From: Candidatus Rokuibacteriota bacterium
Lineage (GTDB): Bacteria; JAUVQV01
NCBI GenBank assembly: GCA_030609125.1
Contig: JAUWCW010000078.1
Coordinates: 1 to 8,218 of the forward strand
Direction of reading: 5' to 3'
DNA: 8,218 nt
In this document: in pieces, positions 1 to 7,405 of the stretch
Layout of the letters: the number at the start of each line of letters is the position of its first letter
Position numbering within the stretch: the stretch's first letter is position 1
The notes under the pieces: model-generated
Seen by the model: the letters and a program-made list of their open reading frames with translations, nothing else
Database searches by the model: none
Told to the model about the DNA's origin: nothing
Position numbers and translations under genes: made by a program

Positions 1-610
1 TGACTCTCAGGTCCGCCGCCATCTCCTCTATGTCCACTTGCTTGAGAAGCCCCTTGATGGCTTCGGCGCCCATGGCGGCGGTGAACTGGTCCCCGAACTC
101 GATGCGCATTTCCCGGTACCGCTCGTCTGTCAGCAGCTCCAGCATCTTGAGGCCTGTCGGGCCGGGATCGATAACGATGTGGGACTCGAAGTAGAGCACC
201 CTCTCGAGCTGCCGCAGGGGGATATCCAGGATCGTGCCGATCCGCGAGGGAAGGCTCTTGAAGAACCAGACGTGCGAGACCGGGCTGGCGAGGTCGATGT
301 GCCCCATCCTCTCCCGGCGGACCTTGGACTGAATGACTTCCACGCCGCACTTGTCGCAGACGACACCGCGGTGCTTCATCCTCTTGTACTTGCCGCAGTT
401 GCATTCCCAGTCCTTTGTGGGACCGAAAATCTTGGCGCAGAAGAGCCCGTCCCGCTCCGGCTTGAACGTCCGGTAGTTGATGGTCTCGGGCTTCTTCACC
501 TCCCCGTGGGACCAGGAGCGTATCTTATCCGGCGAAGCCAGAGAAATCCTGATGCCTTTGTACTGGGTCGGATCCTTGTGTTTCTCGAAAAGACTAAAGA
601 GGCTGTCCAA
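1..610 (-). CDS. rpoC: RNA polymerase beta-prime subunit, N-terminal 203 codons (partial)
   Basis: Beta-prime forms the DNA clamp and, further on in the protein, holds the catalytic magnesium of RNA polymerase. Only the N terminus is here; the gene runs off the window start. Translating the minus strand from 610 gives [10 protein letters not shown] after the initiator, then [20 protein letters not shown] and [20 protein letters not shown], which are hallmark beta-prime N-terminal blocks. The zinc ribbon of the clamp is intact at C70, C72, C85 and C88, the same numbering as in E. coli. The start must be TTG: reading back in frame reaches the rpoB stop codon without any ATG or GTG, and a strong GGGAGGAG site sits 6 nt upstream. 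The gene lies 42 nt after rpoB and is surely cotranscribed with it. The double-psi barrel with the catalytic aspartates lies outside the window. Identity is certain; the start is very likely. Confidence 0.97.
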   Translation of the reverse strand, partial: MDSLFSLFEKHKDPTQYKGIRISLASPDKIRSWSHGEVKKPETINYRTFKPERDGLFCAKIFGPTKDWECNCGKYKRMKHRGVVCDKCGVEVIQSKVRRERMGHIDLASPVSHVWFFKSLPSRIGTILDIPLRQLERVLYFESHIVIDPGPTGLKMLELLTDERYREMRIEFGDQFTAAMGAEAIKGLLKQVDIEEMAADLRV

Positions 611-616
611 TGAACT

Positions 617-624
617 CTCCTCCC
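617..624 (-). promoter_or_regulatory. Ribosome binding site of rpoC
   Basis: GGGAGGAG on the minus strand, 6 nt before the TTG at 610. It decides the rpoC start, because no ATG or GTG exists in frame between it and the upstream rpoB stop. Confidence 0.85.
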
Positions 625-652
625 TCGTTAACGGTGCTCCCGGCCGCCGCCA

Positions 653-3600
653 TTACTTGCCGCCGCGGGAACGTTCTTCGATCATCTCCACATCGAGGCC
701 AAGGCCCTGCAGCTCCTTTACCAGGACGTTGAAGGACTCCGGCAGGCCGGCCTGGTGCAGGTTCCGGCCCTTGACGATCGATTCGTATACCTTGGTTCTT
801 CCAACAACGTCGTCGGATTTCACCGTCAGGATCTCCTGGAGAGTGTAGGCCGCCCCGTAGGCTTCAAGGGCCCAGACCTCCATCTCTCCGAAGCGCTGGC
901 CGCCGAACTGGGCCTTTCCTCCCAGGGGCTGCTGCGTGACAAGGCTGTAGGGCCCGATGGACCTGGCGTGGATCTTGTCGTCCACCAGATGGTGGAGCTT
1001 CAACATGTAGATGTAGCCCACGGTGACCTCCTGGCCGAAGGGTTCCCCCGTGCGGCCGTCGTAGAGAACGGTCTTGCCGTTCTGCGACAGGCCGGCCATC
1101 TCCAGCATCTGCTTGATCTCCTTCTCCTCGGCGCCGTCGAAGACGGGAGTGGCGGTGCGGATTCCGGAACGCAGGTCCTCGGCGAACTCCTGCATCTCTC
1201 CCTGGCCCATCTTCTCGATCCGCCCCTTCTGCTCCGGAGTGTCGAAAACGTCCTGCAGGCGCTTGCGCAGCTCCGCGGTCTTCGCTGTTTTGGCCATCTC
1301 CGAGATCTGGTCACCCAGGGTCTTGGCCGCCCAGCCGAGGTGTGTTTCGAGAATCTGGCCCACGTTCATTCGCGAGGGAACTCCAAGGGGATTGAGAACG
1401 ATGTCCACCGGCCGGCCGTCGGGCAGAAAGGGCATGTCCTCCGCGGGAAGAATCATGGAAACCACGCCCTTGTTGCCGTGGCGGCCCGCCATTTTATCTC
1501 CCACGGAAATCTTCCTCTTGATGGCGACGTAGACCTTGACGAGTTTGATCACTCCCGGCGGAAGCTCGTCGCCCTTCTTCAGACGGTGGACCTTTTCCTT
1601 GTGTTTCGCCTTGAGCTGAAAGATCTGCGCCTCCGCGAGCTCCCTGATCCCGGCGGCTTTCTCCGCCAGATTCTTGTCCTTCATGGCCTTGGGGTCCAAG
1701 AGCTGTTCCAGGTCAACCTTGAAGAGAGCTTCGGCGGTCATCTTCTCCCCCGCCTTGAAGACGACCTTGCGGCTCGTGCCCTTGCCGGTGAGGCGCCTGG
1801 GAGCCGGCTGGCCCTCGAAGAGGCCTATGACCCTCTTCTGCTCCTCCTGCTTGACGATCTTGATCTCGTCCTTGAGCGTCTTGTCGAGACGCTTGATGTT
1901 CTCCTGCTCGATCTCCTTGGAGCGCTCGTCCTTCGACGCGCCGCGGCTGAAGACCTTCACGCCCACCACGGTGCCCTCGATCCCGGGGGGCGTCTGCAGG
2001 GACGAGTCCCTGAAGTCGCCGGCCTTTTCCCCGAAGATGACCCGCAGGAGCTTTTCCTCGGGAGTGAGCTGCGTCTCGCCTTTCGGCGTCACCTTGCCGA
2101 CAAGAATGTCGCCGGGCTTAACCTCGGCGGCGATGCGGATGATACCGGATTCGTCCAGATTCCGCAGGGCCTCTTCGCTGATGTTCGGTATGTCGCAGGT
2201 GATCTCCTCTTTGCCGAGCTTGGTGTCCCGCGCCTCGATCTCGAACTCTTCAATGTGCGCGGAGGTGAAGACGTCCTTCTGCACCAGCCGGTCGCTGAGC
2301 AGAATGGCGTCTTCGAAGTTGTATCCTCCCCAGGGCATGAAGGCGACGAGGACGTTTTTCCCCAGGGCAAGCTCGCCGTGATCGGTGGCGGGTCCGTCGG
2401 CCATGATGTCGTTCTTCTTCACCCGGTCTCCCTCGTTGACGATGGGCACCTGGTTGATGCAGGTGTTCTGGTTCGAGCGGCGGTACTTGAGAAGATCGAA
2501 GACCTTCAGCCTCCCGTCTTCCTCCTTGTTCTTTTCCTCCGAGCGCACGATGATCCGGCCGGCGTCCACCTTCTCCACCACTCCGTCGAAGGGGGCGGTG
2601 ATGGTCACGCCCGAGTCTCTTGCCGCCGTTCCCTCCATGCCGGTGCCCACCACCGGCGACTGACGGATCATGAGGGGCACGGCCTGGCGCTGCATGTTCG
2701 ATCCCATGAGGGCCCGGTTGGCGTCGTCGTGCTCCAGAAAGGGGATGAGGGCCGTCGCCACACTGACTATCTGCAGGGGAGAGACGTCGATGTACTTGAC
2801 ATCCTCCGGCTGCGCAACGATGAAGTCGCCGCCCTGGCGGGCCGAGACCCTCTCGCTCACGATGCGGCCCTTGCCGTCTATCTCGGTGGTGGCCTGGGCG
2901 ATGATGTGCTGACCCTCCTCGTCGGCGCTCAGCTTCCTGATCTTGTCCGTCACCCTCCCGTTCTTCACCTCCCGGTAGGGTGTCCTGATGAAGCCGAACT
3001 TGTTCACCTCGGCGTAGGTGGAGAGGGAGGTGATGAGGCCAATGTTGGGCCCCTCCGGGGTCTCGATGGGGCAGACCCGGCCGTAGTGCGTGGGATGCAC
3101 GTCCCTTACCTCGAAGCCGGCCCGCTCCCGGGTCAGGCCGCCGGGGCCAAGGGCGGAGAGGCGCCTCTTGTGGGTGATCTCCGCCAGCGGATTGGTCTGG
3201 TCCATGAACTGAGAGAGCTGGCTGGAGCCGAAGAACTCCTTGATGGCGGCGTCCACGGGACGGGCGTTGATCAGGTCGTGGGGCATCATCTCGTCCAGGT
3301 CCTGGACGGCCATGCGCTCCTTGATGGCGCGCTCCATCCGCACCAGACCTATCCGGAACTGGTTCTCCAGCAGCTCGCCCACGGACTTCACGCGGCGGTT
3401 GCCGAGGTGGTCCACGTCGTCCGGTTTTCCCTGCCCGGCGTTGATGCGTATCAGCCGCCGCAGGGTCTCGATGATGTCGTCTTTCGTCAGGATTCGCACT
3501 TCCGGGGGGATATCGAGACCTAGCTTGGAGTTGAGCTTCATCCTCCCCACGGGGGAGAGATCGTAGCGCTTGGGGTCGAAGAAGAGGTTCTCGAAAAAGA

Positions 3601-4771
3601 CCTGCGAGGTCTCCGGGGTGGGAGGCTCGCCGGGACGCATCCTCTTGTAGATCTCGACCAGCGCCTCTTTCTGCGAGCGTATGGTGTCCAGGGCGAGGGT
3701 GTCGCGCAGGTGGGTGGTGGTGTTCACCCCGTCGATGTGAAGAATGTCGAAGCTCTTGATCCCGAGGTCGACGATCCTGGCCATCACCTCGTCGTCGATA
3801 ACGGTGTTGCTCTGCAGCAGGACCTCACCCGACTTGGCATCGACCACGTCCCTGGCAATGACCTGCCCCGCCAGCTCCTCGGGAGCGGCGGGGAACTCCT
3901 TGACCCCCGCTTCCTTGAGCTTCTTCATCACCGCCGCCGTCAGCTTCTTTCCCTCCTTGAGCAGGGGGTCTCCGCCTTTGGGGTGAGCTATCCCGAGCTG
4001 GACCTTGATTCCCGTACTGAGCTTCTCGTCCAGCTTCTTGCGGAAAACCCCGGGCTCGGGCTGGAGAACCGTCTCGAACTCGTAGAAGGTGTCGAGTATC
4101 CCCTGGCGGGAGACGCCCATGGCCTGCAGAAAGGCGGTGGAATAAAACTTCCGCCGCCGGTCGATGCGGGCGTTGAGCAACTCCTTGGTGTCGAACTCGA
4201 AATCGAGCCAGGAGCCGCGGTAAGGGATCATCCTGGCGGCGTAGAGGATCTTGACGATCGGGGCGGTCTTGCTTTTCTCGCTGTCGAAGAAAACGCCGGG
4301 CGACTTGTGCATCTGGCTGACGACCACCCTCTCGGTGCCGTTGATGACAAAAGTTCCCGTATCCGTCATCAGAGGCATCTCGCCGAAGTAGACTTCCTGC
4401 TCCTTCACCTCACGGACGGTCTTCTTCTCCGCCGACTCCTTGTTGTAGAGCACCATGCGGACCATGACCCGCAGCGAAGCCGAGTACGTCATCCCCCGCT
4501 CGCAGCATTCCGCCGCGCCGTACTTCGCCTCGCCGATACTGTATTCCACAAACTCCAGGGAGGCCGTCCCCTTGAAGCTCTGGATCGGAAAAACGCTGTT
4601 GAAGACAGCCTGCAGTCCATGGTGCTGCCTCTTCTGCGGCGGTTCGTCCCGCTGCAGGAAACGCTCGAAGGAGCTGGTCTGAATTCCCAGCATGAACGGC
4701 ACCTCGATCGGAGAGGAAATCTTGGAAAAGTCCTTCCTCATCCGATTCTTAATCCCCCGCTTATTCGTCAT
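653..4771 (-). CDS. rpoB: DNA-directed RNA polymerase beta subunit, complete
   Basis: Catalytic beta subunit of RNA polymerase, 1372 aa, slightly longer than the 1342 aa of E. coli. The N-terminal protrusion and lobe blocks are present ([12 protein letters not shown], then [15 protein letters not shown] near residue 145). The rifampicin-binding cluster [15 protein letters not shown] lies at about residues 516-530, followed by [20 protein letters not shown] and the fork-loop block [13 protein letters not shown]. The active-site lysines are K1085 and K1093 in [20 protein letters not shown], matching E. coli K1065 and K1073. The C-terminal clamp block ([19 protein letters not shown], then [18 protein letters not shown]) is intact. 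ATG start at 4771 with GAGGG about 7 nt upstream; stop TAA. It lies 175 nt after rplL, a gap containing a strong hairpin, and 42 nt before rpoC. No insertion domain or frameshift was seen. Confidence 0.99.
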   Translation of the reverse strand: MTNKRGIKNRMRKDFSKISSPIEVPFMLGIQTSSFERFLQRDEPPQKRQHHGLQAVFNSVFPIQSFKGTASLEFVEYSIGEAKYGAAECCERGMTYSASLRVMVRMVLYNKESAEKKTVREVKEQEVYFGEMPLMTDTGTFVINGTERVVVSQMHKSPGVFFDSEKSKTAPIVKILYAARMIPYRGSWLDFEFDTKELLNARIDRRRKFYSTAFLQAMGVSRQGILDTFYEFETVLQPEPGVFRKKLDEKLSTGIKVQLGIAHPKGGDPLLKEGKKLTAAVMKKLKEAGVKEFPAAPEELAGQVIARDVVDAKSGEVLLQSNTVIDDEVMARIVDLGIKSFDILHIDGVNTTTHLRDTLALDTIRSQKEALVEIYKRMRPGEPPTPETSQVFFENLFFDPKRYDLSPVGRMKLNSKLGLDIPPEVRILTKDDIIETLRRLIRINAGQGKPDDVDHLGNRRVKSVGELLENQFRIGLVRMERAIKERMAVQDLDEMMPHDLINARPVDAAIKEFFGSSQLSQFMDQTNPLAEITHKRRLSALGPGGLTRERAGFEVRDVHPTHYGRVCPIETPEGPNIGLITSLSTYAEVNKFGFIRTPYREVKNGRVTDKIRKLSADEEGQHIIAQATTEIDGKGRIVSERVSARQGGDFIVAQPEDVKYIDVSPLQIVSVATALIPFLEHDDANRALMGSNMQRQAVPLMIRQSPVVGTGMEGTAARDSGVTITAPFDGVVEKVDAGRIIVRSEEKNKEEDGRLKVFDLLKYRRSNQNTCINQVPIVNEGDRVKKNDIMADGPATDHGELALGKNVLVAFMPWGGYNFEDAILLSDRLVQKDVFTSAHIEEFEIEARDTKLGKEEITCDIPNISEEALRNLDESGIIRIAAEVKPGDILVGKVTPKGETQLTPEEKLLRVIFGEKAGDFRDSSLQTPPGIEGTVVGVKVFSRGASKDERSKEIEQENIKRLDKTLKDEIKIVKQEEQKRVIGLFEGQPAPRRLTGKGTSRKVVFKAGEKMTAEALFKVDLEQLLDPKAMKDKNLAEKAAGIRELAEAQIFQLKAKHKEKVHRLKKGDELPPGVIKLVKVYVAIKRKISVGDKMAGRHGNKGVVSMILPAEDMPFLPDGRPVDIVLNPLGVPSRMNVGQILETHLGWAAKTLGDQISEMAKTAKTAELRKRLQDVFDTPEQKGRIEKMGQGEMQEFAEDLRSGIRTATPVFDGAEEKEIKQMLEMAGLSQNGKTVLYDGRTGEPFGQEVTVGYIYMLKLHHLVDDKIHARSIGPYSLVTQQPLGGKAQFGGQRFGEMEVWALEAYGAAYTLQEILTVKSDDVVGRTKVYESIVKGRNLHQAGLPESFNVLVKELQGLGLDVEMIEERSRGGK

Positions 4772-4802
4772 CTCTTTCCCTCAATAGTGGTGTTGCCGCG
4801 AA

Positions 4803-4828
4803 AGGAGCGGCGCCTCCGGCGCCCTCCT
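4803..4828 (-). terminator. Attenuator-like GC-rich hairpin between rplL and rpoB
   Basis: On the minus strand AGGAG-GGCGCC-GGA-GGCGCC-G-CTCCT folds into an 11-bp stem (6 bp GGCGCC/GGCGCC plus 5 bp AGGAG/CTCCT, with one bulged G) and a 3-nt loop. It is followed by only TTTC, so it is weaker than a standard intrinsic terminator. It ends 31 nt before the rpoB start. In E. coli a partial terminator and an RNase III processing site lie between rplL and rpoB and lower polymerase expression relative to ribosomal proteins. By position this hairpin could do the same here, but that role is inferred. Confidence 0.55.
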
Positions 4829-4897
4829 GTCTCTCGGGCCGGCAGATTCCCCCCAACGATTTCTCCCCGGGCGTAACTCGCCGGCGACCGAACACCC

Positions 4898-4919
4898 CCC
4901 GGCATTCTTCGCCGCCGGG
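4898..4919 (-). other. Hairpin in the rplL-rpoB spacer
   Basis: Minus-strand CCCGGC and GCCGGG can pair as a perfect 6-bp stem around a 10-nt loop, 27 nt after the rplL stop. No T-run follows, so it does not look like a terminator. It may stabilise the 3' end of the ribosomal-protein mRNA or be a processing signal, or it may be chance in GC-rich sequence. Confidence 0.35.
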
Positions 4920-4946
4920 CGGGCCATCGGGCCTCAAGCCCCTCAC

Positions 4947-5324
4947 TTACTTGACTTCGGCGGAGGCTCCCACTTCCTCCAGCCTCTTCTTGATTTCCTC
5001 CGCCTCTTCCTTGGCAATTTTTTCCTTCACCGCCTTGGGGGCCTCGTCGACGACCGCCTTGGCCTCCTTGAGCCCCAGGCCCGTGATGGCGCGGACTTCC
5101 TTGATGACCTGGATCTTCTTGTCGCCGATGCTGGTGAGGATAATGTCAAACTCGGTCTGCTCCTCTTCCGCCGCTGCCGGAGCCGCTCCGGCAGCCGCCA
5201 CCGCCACGGGGGCCGCCGCGGACACGCCGAACTTCTCTTCCAGCTCCTTGACGAAATCCGCCATTTCCAGGACCGTCATGTTCTCGATGAATGTAACAAC
5301 CTGTTCCTTGGTGATATCAGCCAT
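4947..5324 (-). CDS. rplL: Large-subunit ribosomal protein L7/L12 (bL12)
   Basis: bL12 is the multi-copy stalk protein that recruits and activates translational GTPases (EF-Tu, EF-G, IF2, RF3). The 125-aa product has the full architecture: an N-terminal dimerisation and L10-binding domain (about 1-33, [19 protein letters not shown]), an alanine-rich flexible hinge (about 34-53), and a globular C-terminal domain with the GTPase-contacting block [19 protein letters not shown]. The reading frame is open 9 codons further upstream, to an ATG at 5351. I chose ATG 5324 because the protein then begins MADITKEQ as in the family, and AAGGAG lies 8 nt upstream of it. It follows rplJ by 63 nt. Higher expression than its neighbours would be needed, because several copies bind each L10. 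Identity is certain. Confidence 0.98.
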   Translation of the reverse strand: MADITKEQVVTFIENMTVLEMADFVKELEEKFGVSAAAPVAVAAAGAAPAAAEEEQTEFDIILTSIGDKKIQVIKEVRAITGLGLKEAKAVVDEAPKAVKEKIAKEEAEEIKKRLEEVGASAEVK

Positions 5325-5332
5325 TTCTCTTT

Positions 5333-5338
5333 CTCCTT
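5333..5338 (-). promoter_or_regulatory. Ribosome binding site of rplL
   Basis: AAGGAG on the minus strand, 8 nt before the ATG at 5324. It lies inside the 9-codon upstream extension and therefore argues against starting at 5351. Confidence 0.8.
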
Positions 5339-5387
5339 CCTTCATCAACAATCAAAGGGTCTGTTCCCTGTTTTCTGTCAGTCACGC

Positions 5388-5912
5388 TCACGCTTCGGCC
5401 GACTTGGCCTGCCGAAGGGCATCGAGCACGTACACAAAGTTCCGGATCGTTCCCTGGCAGACGTTCACCAGGCCCTGCATGGGCGCGGCCAGGCTGCCGA
5501 GAGTCATGGCGAGCAGCACCTCCCGTGAAGGCAGCTCGGCGATCCGGAGGATCTCCTCGGGCGTGACGGACTTGCCTTCCACCACGCCGCCCTTGATCTT
5601 GACGGCCTCCTTGGCCTTGGACGCCTCGGCCAGAACCTTGACCATCGGCACCGGATCCTCCCGGGTGAAAACCAGGGCGTTCGGCCCCGTCAGAAGGTCC
5701 ATCACCGCCTCGTTGCCGGTTCCCTCCACGGCGTGGCGTACGAGCGTGTTCTTCATCACCCGCAGCGTCCCGGAGGCGGACCGGATCTTCTTGCGCAAGC
5801 CGGTCATCTCCTCCACCGTAAGTCCCCGGTACTCCGCCAGGACCAGGTGGCTGTCGGGCCCCATGTCGGAGCGCAGCCGTTCGACCGCCTCTTGCTTCTT
5901 CTGACGATTCAC
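5388..5912 (-). CDS. rplJ: Large-subunit ribosomal protein L10 (uL10)
   Basis: uL10 anchors the L7/L12 dimers to 23S rRNA at the stalk base next to L11. The 174-aa product begins MNRQKKQEAVERLRSD and shows LVLAEYRGLTVEEMTGLRKK, the RVMKNTLVRHAVEG block and LTGPNALVFTREDPV, all typical of the rRNA-binding N-terminal domain. A C-terminal helical tail (TIRNFVYVLDALRQAKS) is where L12 dimers dock. Length is a little above the E. coli 165 aa. The start is GTG at 5912, preceded at 8 nt by a GGGGGG-containing Shine-Dalgarno site; an in-frame ATG appears only at residue 17, inside the conserved domain. It is headed by the L10 leader RNA and is followed by rplL, its stoichiometric partner. L10, with L12, is the expected repressor of its own leader. 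Confidence 0.98.
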   Translation of the reverse strand: MNRQKKQEAVERLRSDMGPDSHLVLAEYRGLTVEEMTGLRKKIRSASGTLRVMKNTLVRHAVEGTGNEAVMDLLTGPNALVFTREDPVPMVKVLAEASKAKEAVKIKGGVVEGKSVTPEEILRIAELPSREVLLAMTLGSLAAPMQGLVNVCQGTIRNFVYVLDALRQAKSAEA

Positions 5913-5920
5913 TGCTACTT

Positions 5921-5926
5921 CCCCCC
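5921..5926 (-). promoter_or_regulatory. Ribosome binding site of rplJ
   Basis: A run of six G on the minus strand within AAAGGGGGGAAG, 8 nt before the GTG start at 5912. A CCCCC run at 5974-5978 upstream is complementary to it and could mask it. Confidence 0.7.
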
Positions 5927-5939
5927 TTTCTGCCGGCGA

Positions 5940-5956
5940 ACCGCCGCGGTGGCGGC
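5940..5956 (-). other. Hairpin just upstream of the rplJ ribosome binding site
   Basis: Minus-strand GCCGCC-ACCGC-GGCGGT forms 5 GC pairs plus a G-U pair around a 5-nt loop. It sits between the rplJ Shine-Dalgarno site and the complementary CCCCC run, so it could bring these two segments together. Its function is not known from sequence. Confidence 0.4.
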
Positions 5957-5990
5957 CCGTCGTGTTTTACGCCGGGGGTCAATGCTGTCT

Positions 5991-6092
5991 AAGAAAGGAA
6001 TCATTCCTGCCCTTTCCCGTCTCGGCGGGCGGCCGAAGCCATTAGATCCCGAAGGACACCCGCTGTCTTTGACTCCACAGGCTGGTTGTCAC
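5991..6092 (-). promoter_or_regulatory. Ribosomal protein L10 leader RNA (autoregulatory)
   Basis: This cis-acting RNA in the mRNA ahead of rplJ is bound by L10 (with L12) in other bacteria and shuts down rplJ-rplL expression. The minus strand has the conserved family strings AAAGACAGCGGGTG, TCTAATGGC and CCCGCCGAGAC. GCGGG (6059-6063) pairs with CCCGC (6025-6029), enclosing two short hairpins, TCC-TTCG-GGA (6047-6056) and GGC-TTCG-GCC (6031-6040), both closed by the extra-stable cUUCGg loop. Upstream is a stem with an internal loop, GAC-AA-CCA paired to TGG-A-GTC (6071-6090). Downstream GGGAAAGG (6018-6011) can pair with CCTTTCTT (5998-5991), but no T-run follows, so control may be translational. 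Family assignment rests on recognised motifs; exact ends and mechanism are inferred. Confidence 0.85.
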
Positions 6093-6111
6093 TCATTGCA
6101 GCCGGTGCTCC

Positions 6112-6810
6112 TCAGCGGCTCACGAACTGCGCGGTATCGAGCTTCACTCCCGGTCCAATCGTGGACGACAGGGTGACGCTCTTTAGGTAATGCCCCTTGC
6201 TGGCGGCAGGTTTGGCCTTGATCAGGGTCTCCATGAAAGTGCGGATATTCTCCTCAAGCTGAGTGTCCTCAAAGGAACGGCGGCCCACGGCGGCGTGAAT
6301 GATGCCCCCCTTGTCGGTCCTGAACTCGACCTTTCCGGCCTTGATCTCCTTGACGGCATGGGCGACCTCGAAGGTCACCGTCCCGACCTTGGGGTTCGGC
6401 ATCAGGCCCCGGGGCCCGAGGACCCGGCCGAGCTTGCCGACCTGTCCCATCATGTCCGGAGTGGCCACGGCCTTGTCGAAGTCGAGCCACCCGCCCTGGA
6501 CCTTCTCCACCATGTCATCACCCCCGACGAAGTCGGCGCCGGCCTCGCGGGCCTCAACTTCCTTGTCTCCCTTGGCGAAGACGAGAACCCGCACCTTCCT
6601 CCCCGTCCCGTGGGGAAGAACGACGGAGCCGCGAATCTGCTGGTCCGATTTCCTTGCGTCCACACCGAGCCGGACCGCCACCTCGACGCTCTCCTCGAAG
6701 CCGGCATAGGCCAACTCCTTTACAAGCTTCAGAGCCTCATCGAGCTGATAGCGTTTTGTCCGGTCAACCTTCTTCTTCGCCGCTTCGTGCTTCTTGCCCG
6801 TCTTTCCCAT
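6112..6810 (-). CDS. rplA: Large-subunit ribosomal protein L1 (uL1)
   Basis: uL1 binds 23S rRNA helices 76-78 and forms the mobile L1 stalk that helps release E-site tRNA. The 232-aa product is the usual family length (234 in E. coli) and shows [14 protein letters not shown] near the N terminus, [20 protein letters not shown], the signature [20 protein letters not shown] in the middle, and a C-terminal [13 protein letters not shown]. The ATG at 6810 is preceded by AAAGGTGAG, a good ribosome binding site. It lies 111 nt after rplK; that spacer contains two small hairpins. In E. coli L1 represses translation of the rplK-rplA mRNA by binding upstream of rplK. A comparable site is plausible here but is not established from this sequence. 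Confidence 0.99.
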   Translation of the reverse strand: MGKTGKKHEAAKKKVDRTKRYQLDEALKLVKELAYAGFEESVEVAVRLGVDARKSDQQIRGSVVLPHGTGRKVRVLVFAKGDKEVEAREAGADFVGGDDMVEKVQGGWLDFDKAVATPDMMGQVGKLGRVLGPRGLMPNPKVGTVTFEVAHAVKEIKAGKVEFRTDKGGIIHAAVGRRSFEDTQLEENIRTFMETLIKAKPAASKGHYLKSVTLSSTIGPGVKLDTAQFVSR

Positions 6811-6855
6811 TTCTCACCTTTCCCAAGACTCCCGCGCAAAGGCTCTTCCCGGCAT

Positions 6856-6868
6856 GCCGCCCGGCGGC
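6856..6868 (-). other. Small hairpin in the rplK-rplA spacer
   Basis: GCCGCC and GGCGGC around a single central base form a compact inverted repeat (realistically 4 bp with a 5-nt loop). A GGCATGCC palindrome overlaps it at 6851-6858. It may be spacer RNA structure or GC-rich chance. Confidence 0.3.
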
Positions 6869-6893
6869 CTTCCGCGGTACGTTCGTCCCTGCA

Positions 6894-6908
6894 TCCGCCT
6901 GAGGCGGA
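6894..6908 (-). other. Hairpin shortly after the rplK stop
   Basis: Minus-strand TCCGCC-TCA-GGCGGA is a perfect 6-bp stem with a 3-nt loop, 13 nt after the rplK stop. After one mismatch two further pairs can form. There is no T-run, so it is not an intrinsic terminator; it might protect or punctuate the mRNA between rplK and rplA. Confidence 0.4.
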
Positions 6909-6921
6909 CGCCCTGCTGTCC

Positions 6922-7344
6922 CTACTCTCTTTCCAAGCCCATGCTCCTGGCGGTGCCCGCGATGATCTTCACCGCTCCGGCCAGGTCATTGGCGTTCAGG
7001 TCTTCCATTTTCTGGCTGGCGATATCCTCTATCTGCTTCTTCGTCACGGCGCCGACCTTGTCCCGACCCGCGGTGCCCGATCCCTTGACGATGCCCGCCG
7101 CCTTCTTCAGGAGAATCGACGCCGGCGGGGTCTTCATGATGTAAGAGAAGGAGCGGTCCTGGTAGACGGTGATGACCACCGGGATGATCATCCCTTCCTG
7201 CCCCTGGGTCTGGGAGTTGAAGGCCTTGCAGAATTCCATGATGTTCACCCCGTGCTGCGAGAGGGCCGGGCCCACCGGGGGCGAGGGGTTCGCTTTCCCT
7301 GCCGGAAGATGCAGTTTTATCTTTGCCAGCTCTTTTTTCGCCAT
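6922..7344 (-). CDS. rplK: Large-subunit ribosomal protein L11 (uL11)
   Basis: uL11 binds the GTPase-associated centre of 23S rRNA with L10, takes part in factor-dependent GTP hydrolysis, and supports RelA-type stringent signalling and thiostrepton binding. The 140-aa product carries the N-terminal block [18 protein letters not shown], the linker region [20 protein letters not shown], and a C-terminal RNA-binding domain ending [11 protein letters not shown]. The prolines of the thiostrepton-binding PSPPVGPAL segment are intact. Residue 29 is serine (PALSQHG), where the sequences I remember mostly have glycine. ATG at 7344 follows GAGGTGAG, a clear ribosome binding site. It sits 61 nt after nusG and 111 nt before rplA. 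Identity is certain. Confidence 0.99.
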   Translation of the reverse strand: MAKKELAKIKLHLPAGKANPSPPVGPALSQHGVNIMEFCKAFNSQTQGQEGMIIPVVITVYQDRSFSYIMKTPPASILLKKAAGIVKGSGTAGRDKVGAVTKKQIEDIASQKMEDLNANDLAGAVKIIAGTARSMGLERE

Positions 7345-7374
7345 TTTCTCACCTCGTTTTTGAAACCAGAATCC

Positions 7375-7389
7375 CCGGAAAGTTCCCGG
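7375..7389 (-). other. Hairpin in the nusG-rplK spacer
   Basis: Minus-strand CCGGGAACTTTCCGG can form four GC pairs plus a G-U and A-U pairs around a tiny loop, about 30 nt before the rplK start. This is where L1 represses its operon in E. coli, so it is a candidate part of an L1 operator. I could not match it to the L1-binding consensus with confidence. Confidence 0.25.
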
Positions 7390-7405
7390 CGGCGTTGCAC
7401 TCCCA

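Noticed and set aside
755-3523. A 922-codon open frame on the plus strand, opposite rpoB, with shorter ones opposite the other genes (3710-4876, 6190-7467)
   Set aside because: These lie antisense to unmistakable conserved genes. Their composition (rich in D, L, V, H, G and R) is what complementing GC-rich, codon-biased genes yields, and I recognise no domain in them.
4761-4946. A 61-codon minus-strand frame filling the rplL-rpoB spacer, starting at GTG next to the rplL stop
   Set aside because: It has low-complexity G/R/P/E content, runs through the hairpins and overlaps the rpoB start. No ribosome binding site of its own was seen and no family is recognised.
5325-5351. An upstream start for rplL adding nine residues
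   Set aside because: The extension (MLMKEGERE) is encoded by the Shine-Dalgarno region itself, and the family starts at the MADITKEQ methionine.
5317-5982. A 221-codon minus-strand frame overlapping rplJ
   Set aside because: It is an out-of-frame shadow of rplJ; the G/R-rich product resembles no protein, while the other frame is clearly L10.
5991-6018. An intrinsic terminator downstream of the L10 leader
   Set aside because: An 8-bp stem with two G-U pairs is possible, but its loop is 12 nt and no T-run follows, so it is described only as part of the leader.
5913-6111. An internal promoter upstream of rplJ
   Set aside because: A TTGACC occurs on the minus strand, but no acceptable -10 element follows at 16-18 nt.
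7345-7405. An L1 operator upstream of rplK
   Set aside because: The position is right and a hairpin exists, but I could not align it convincingly to the L1-binding motif; it is kept only as a low-confidence hairpin.
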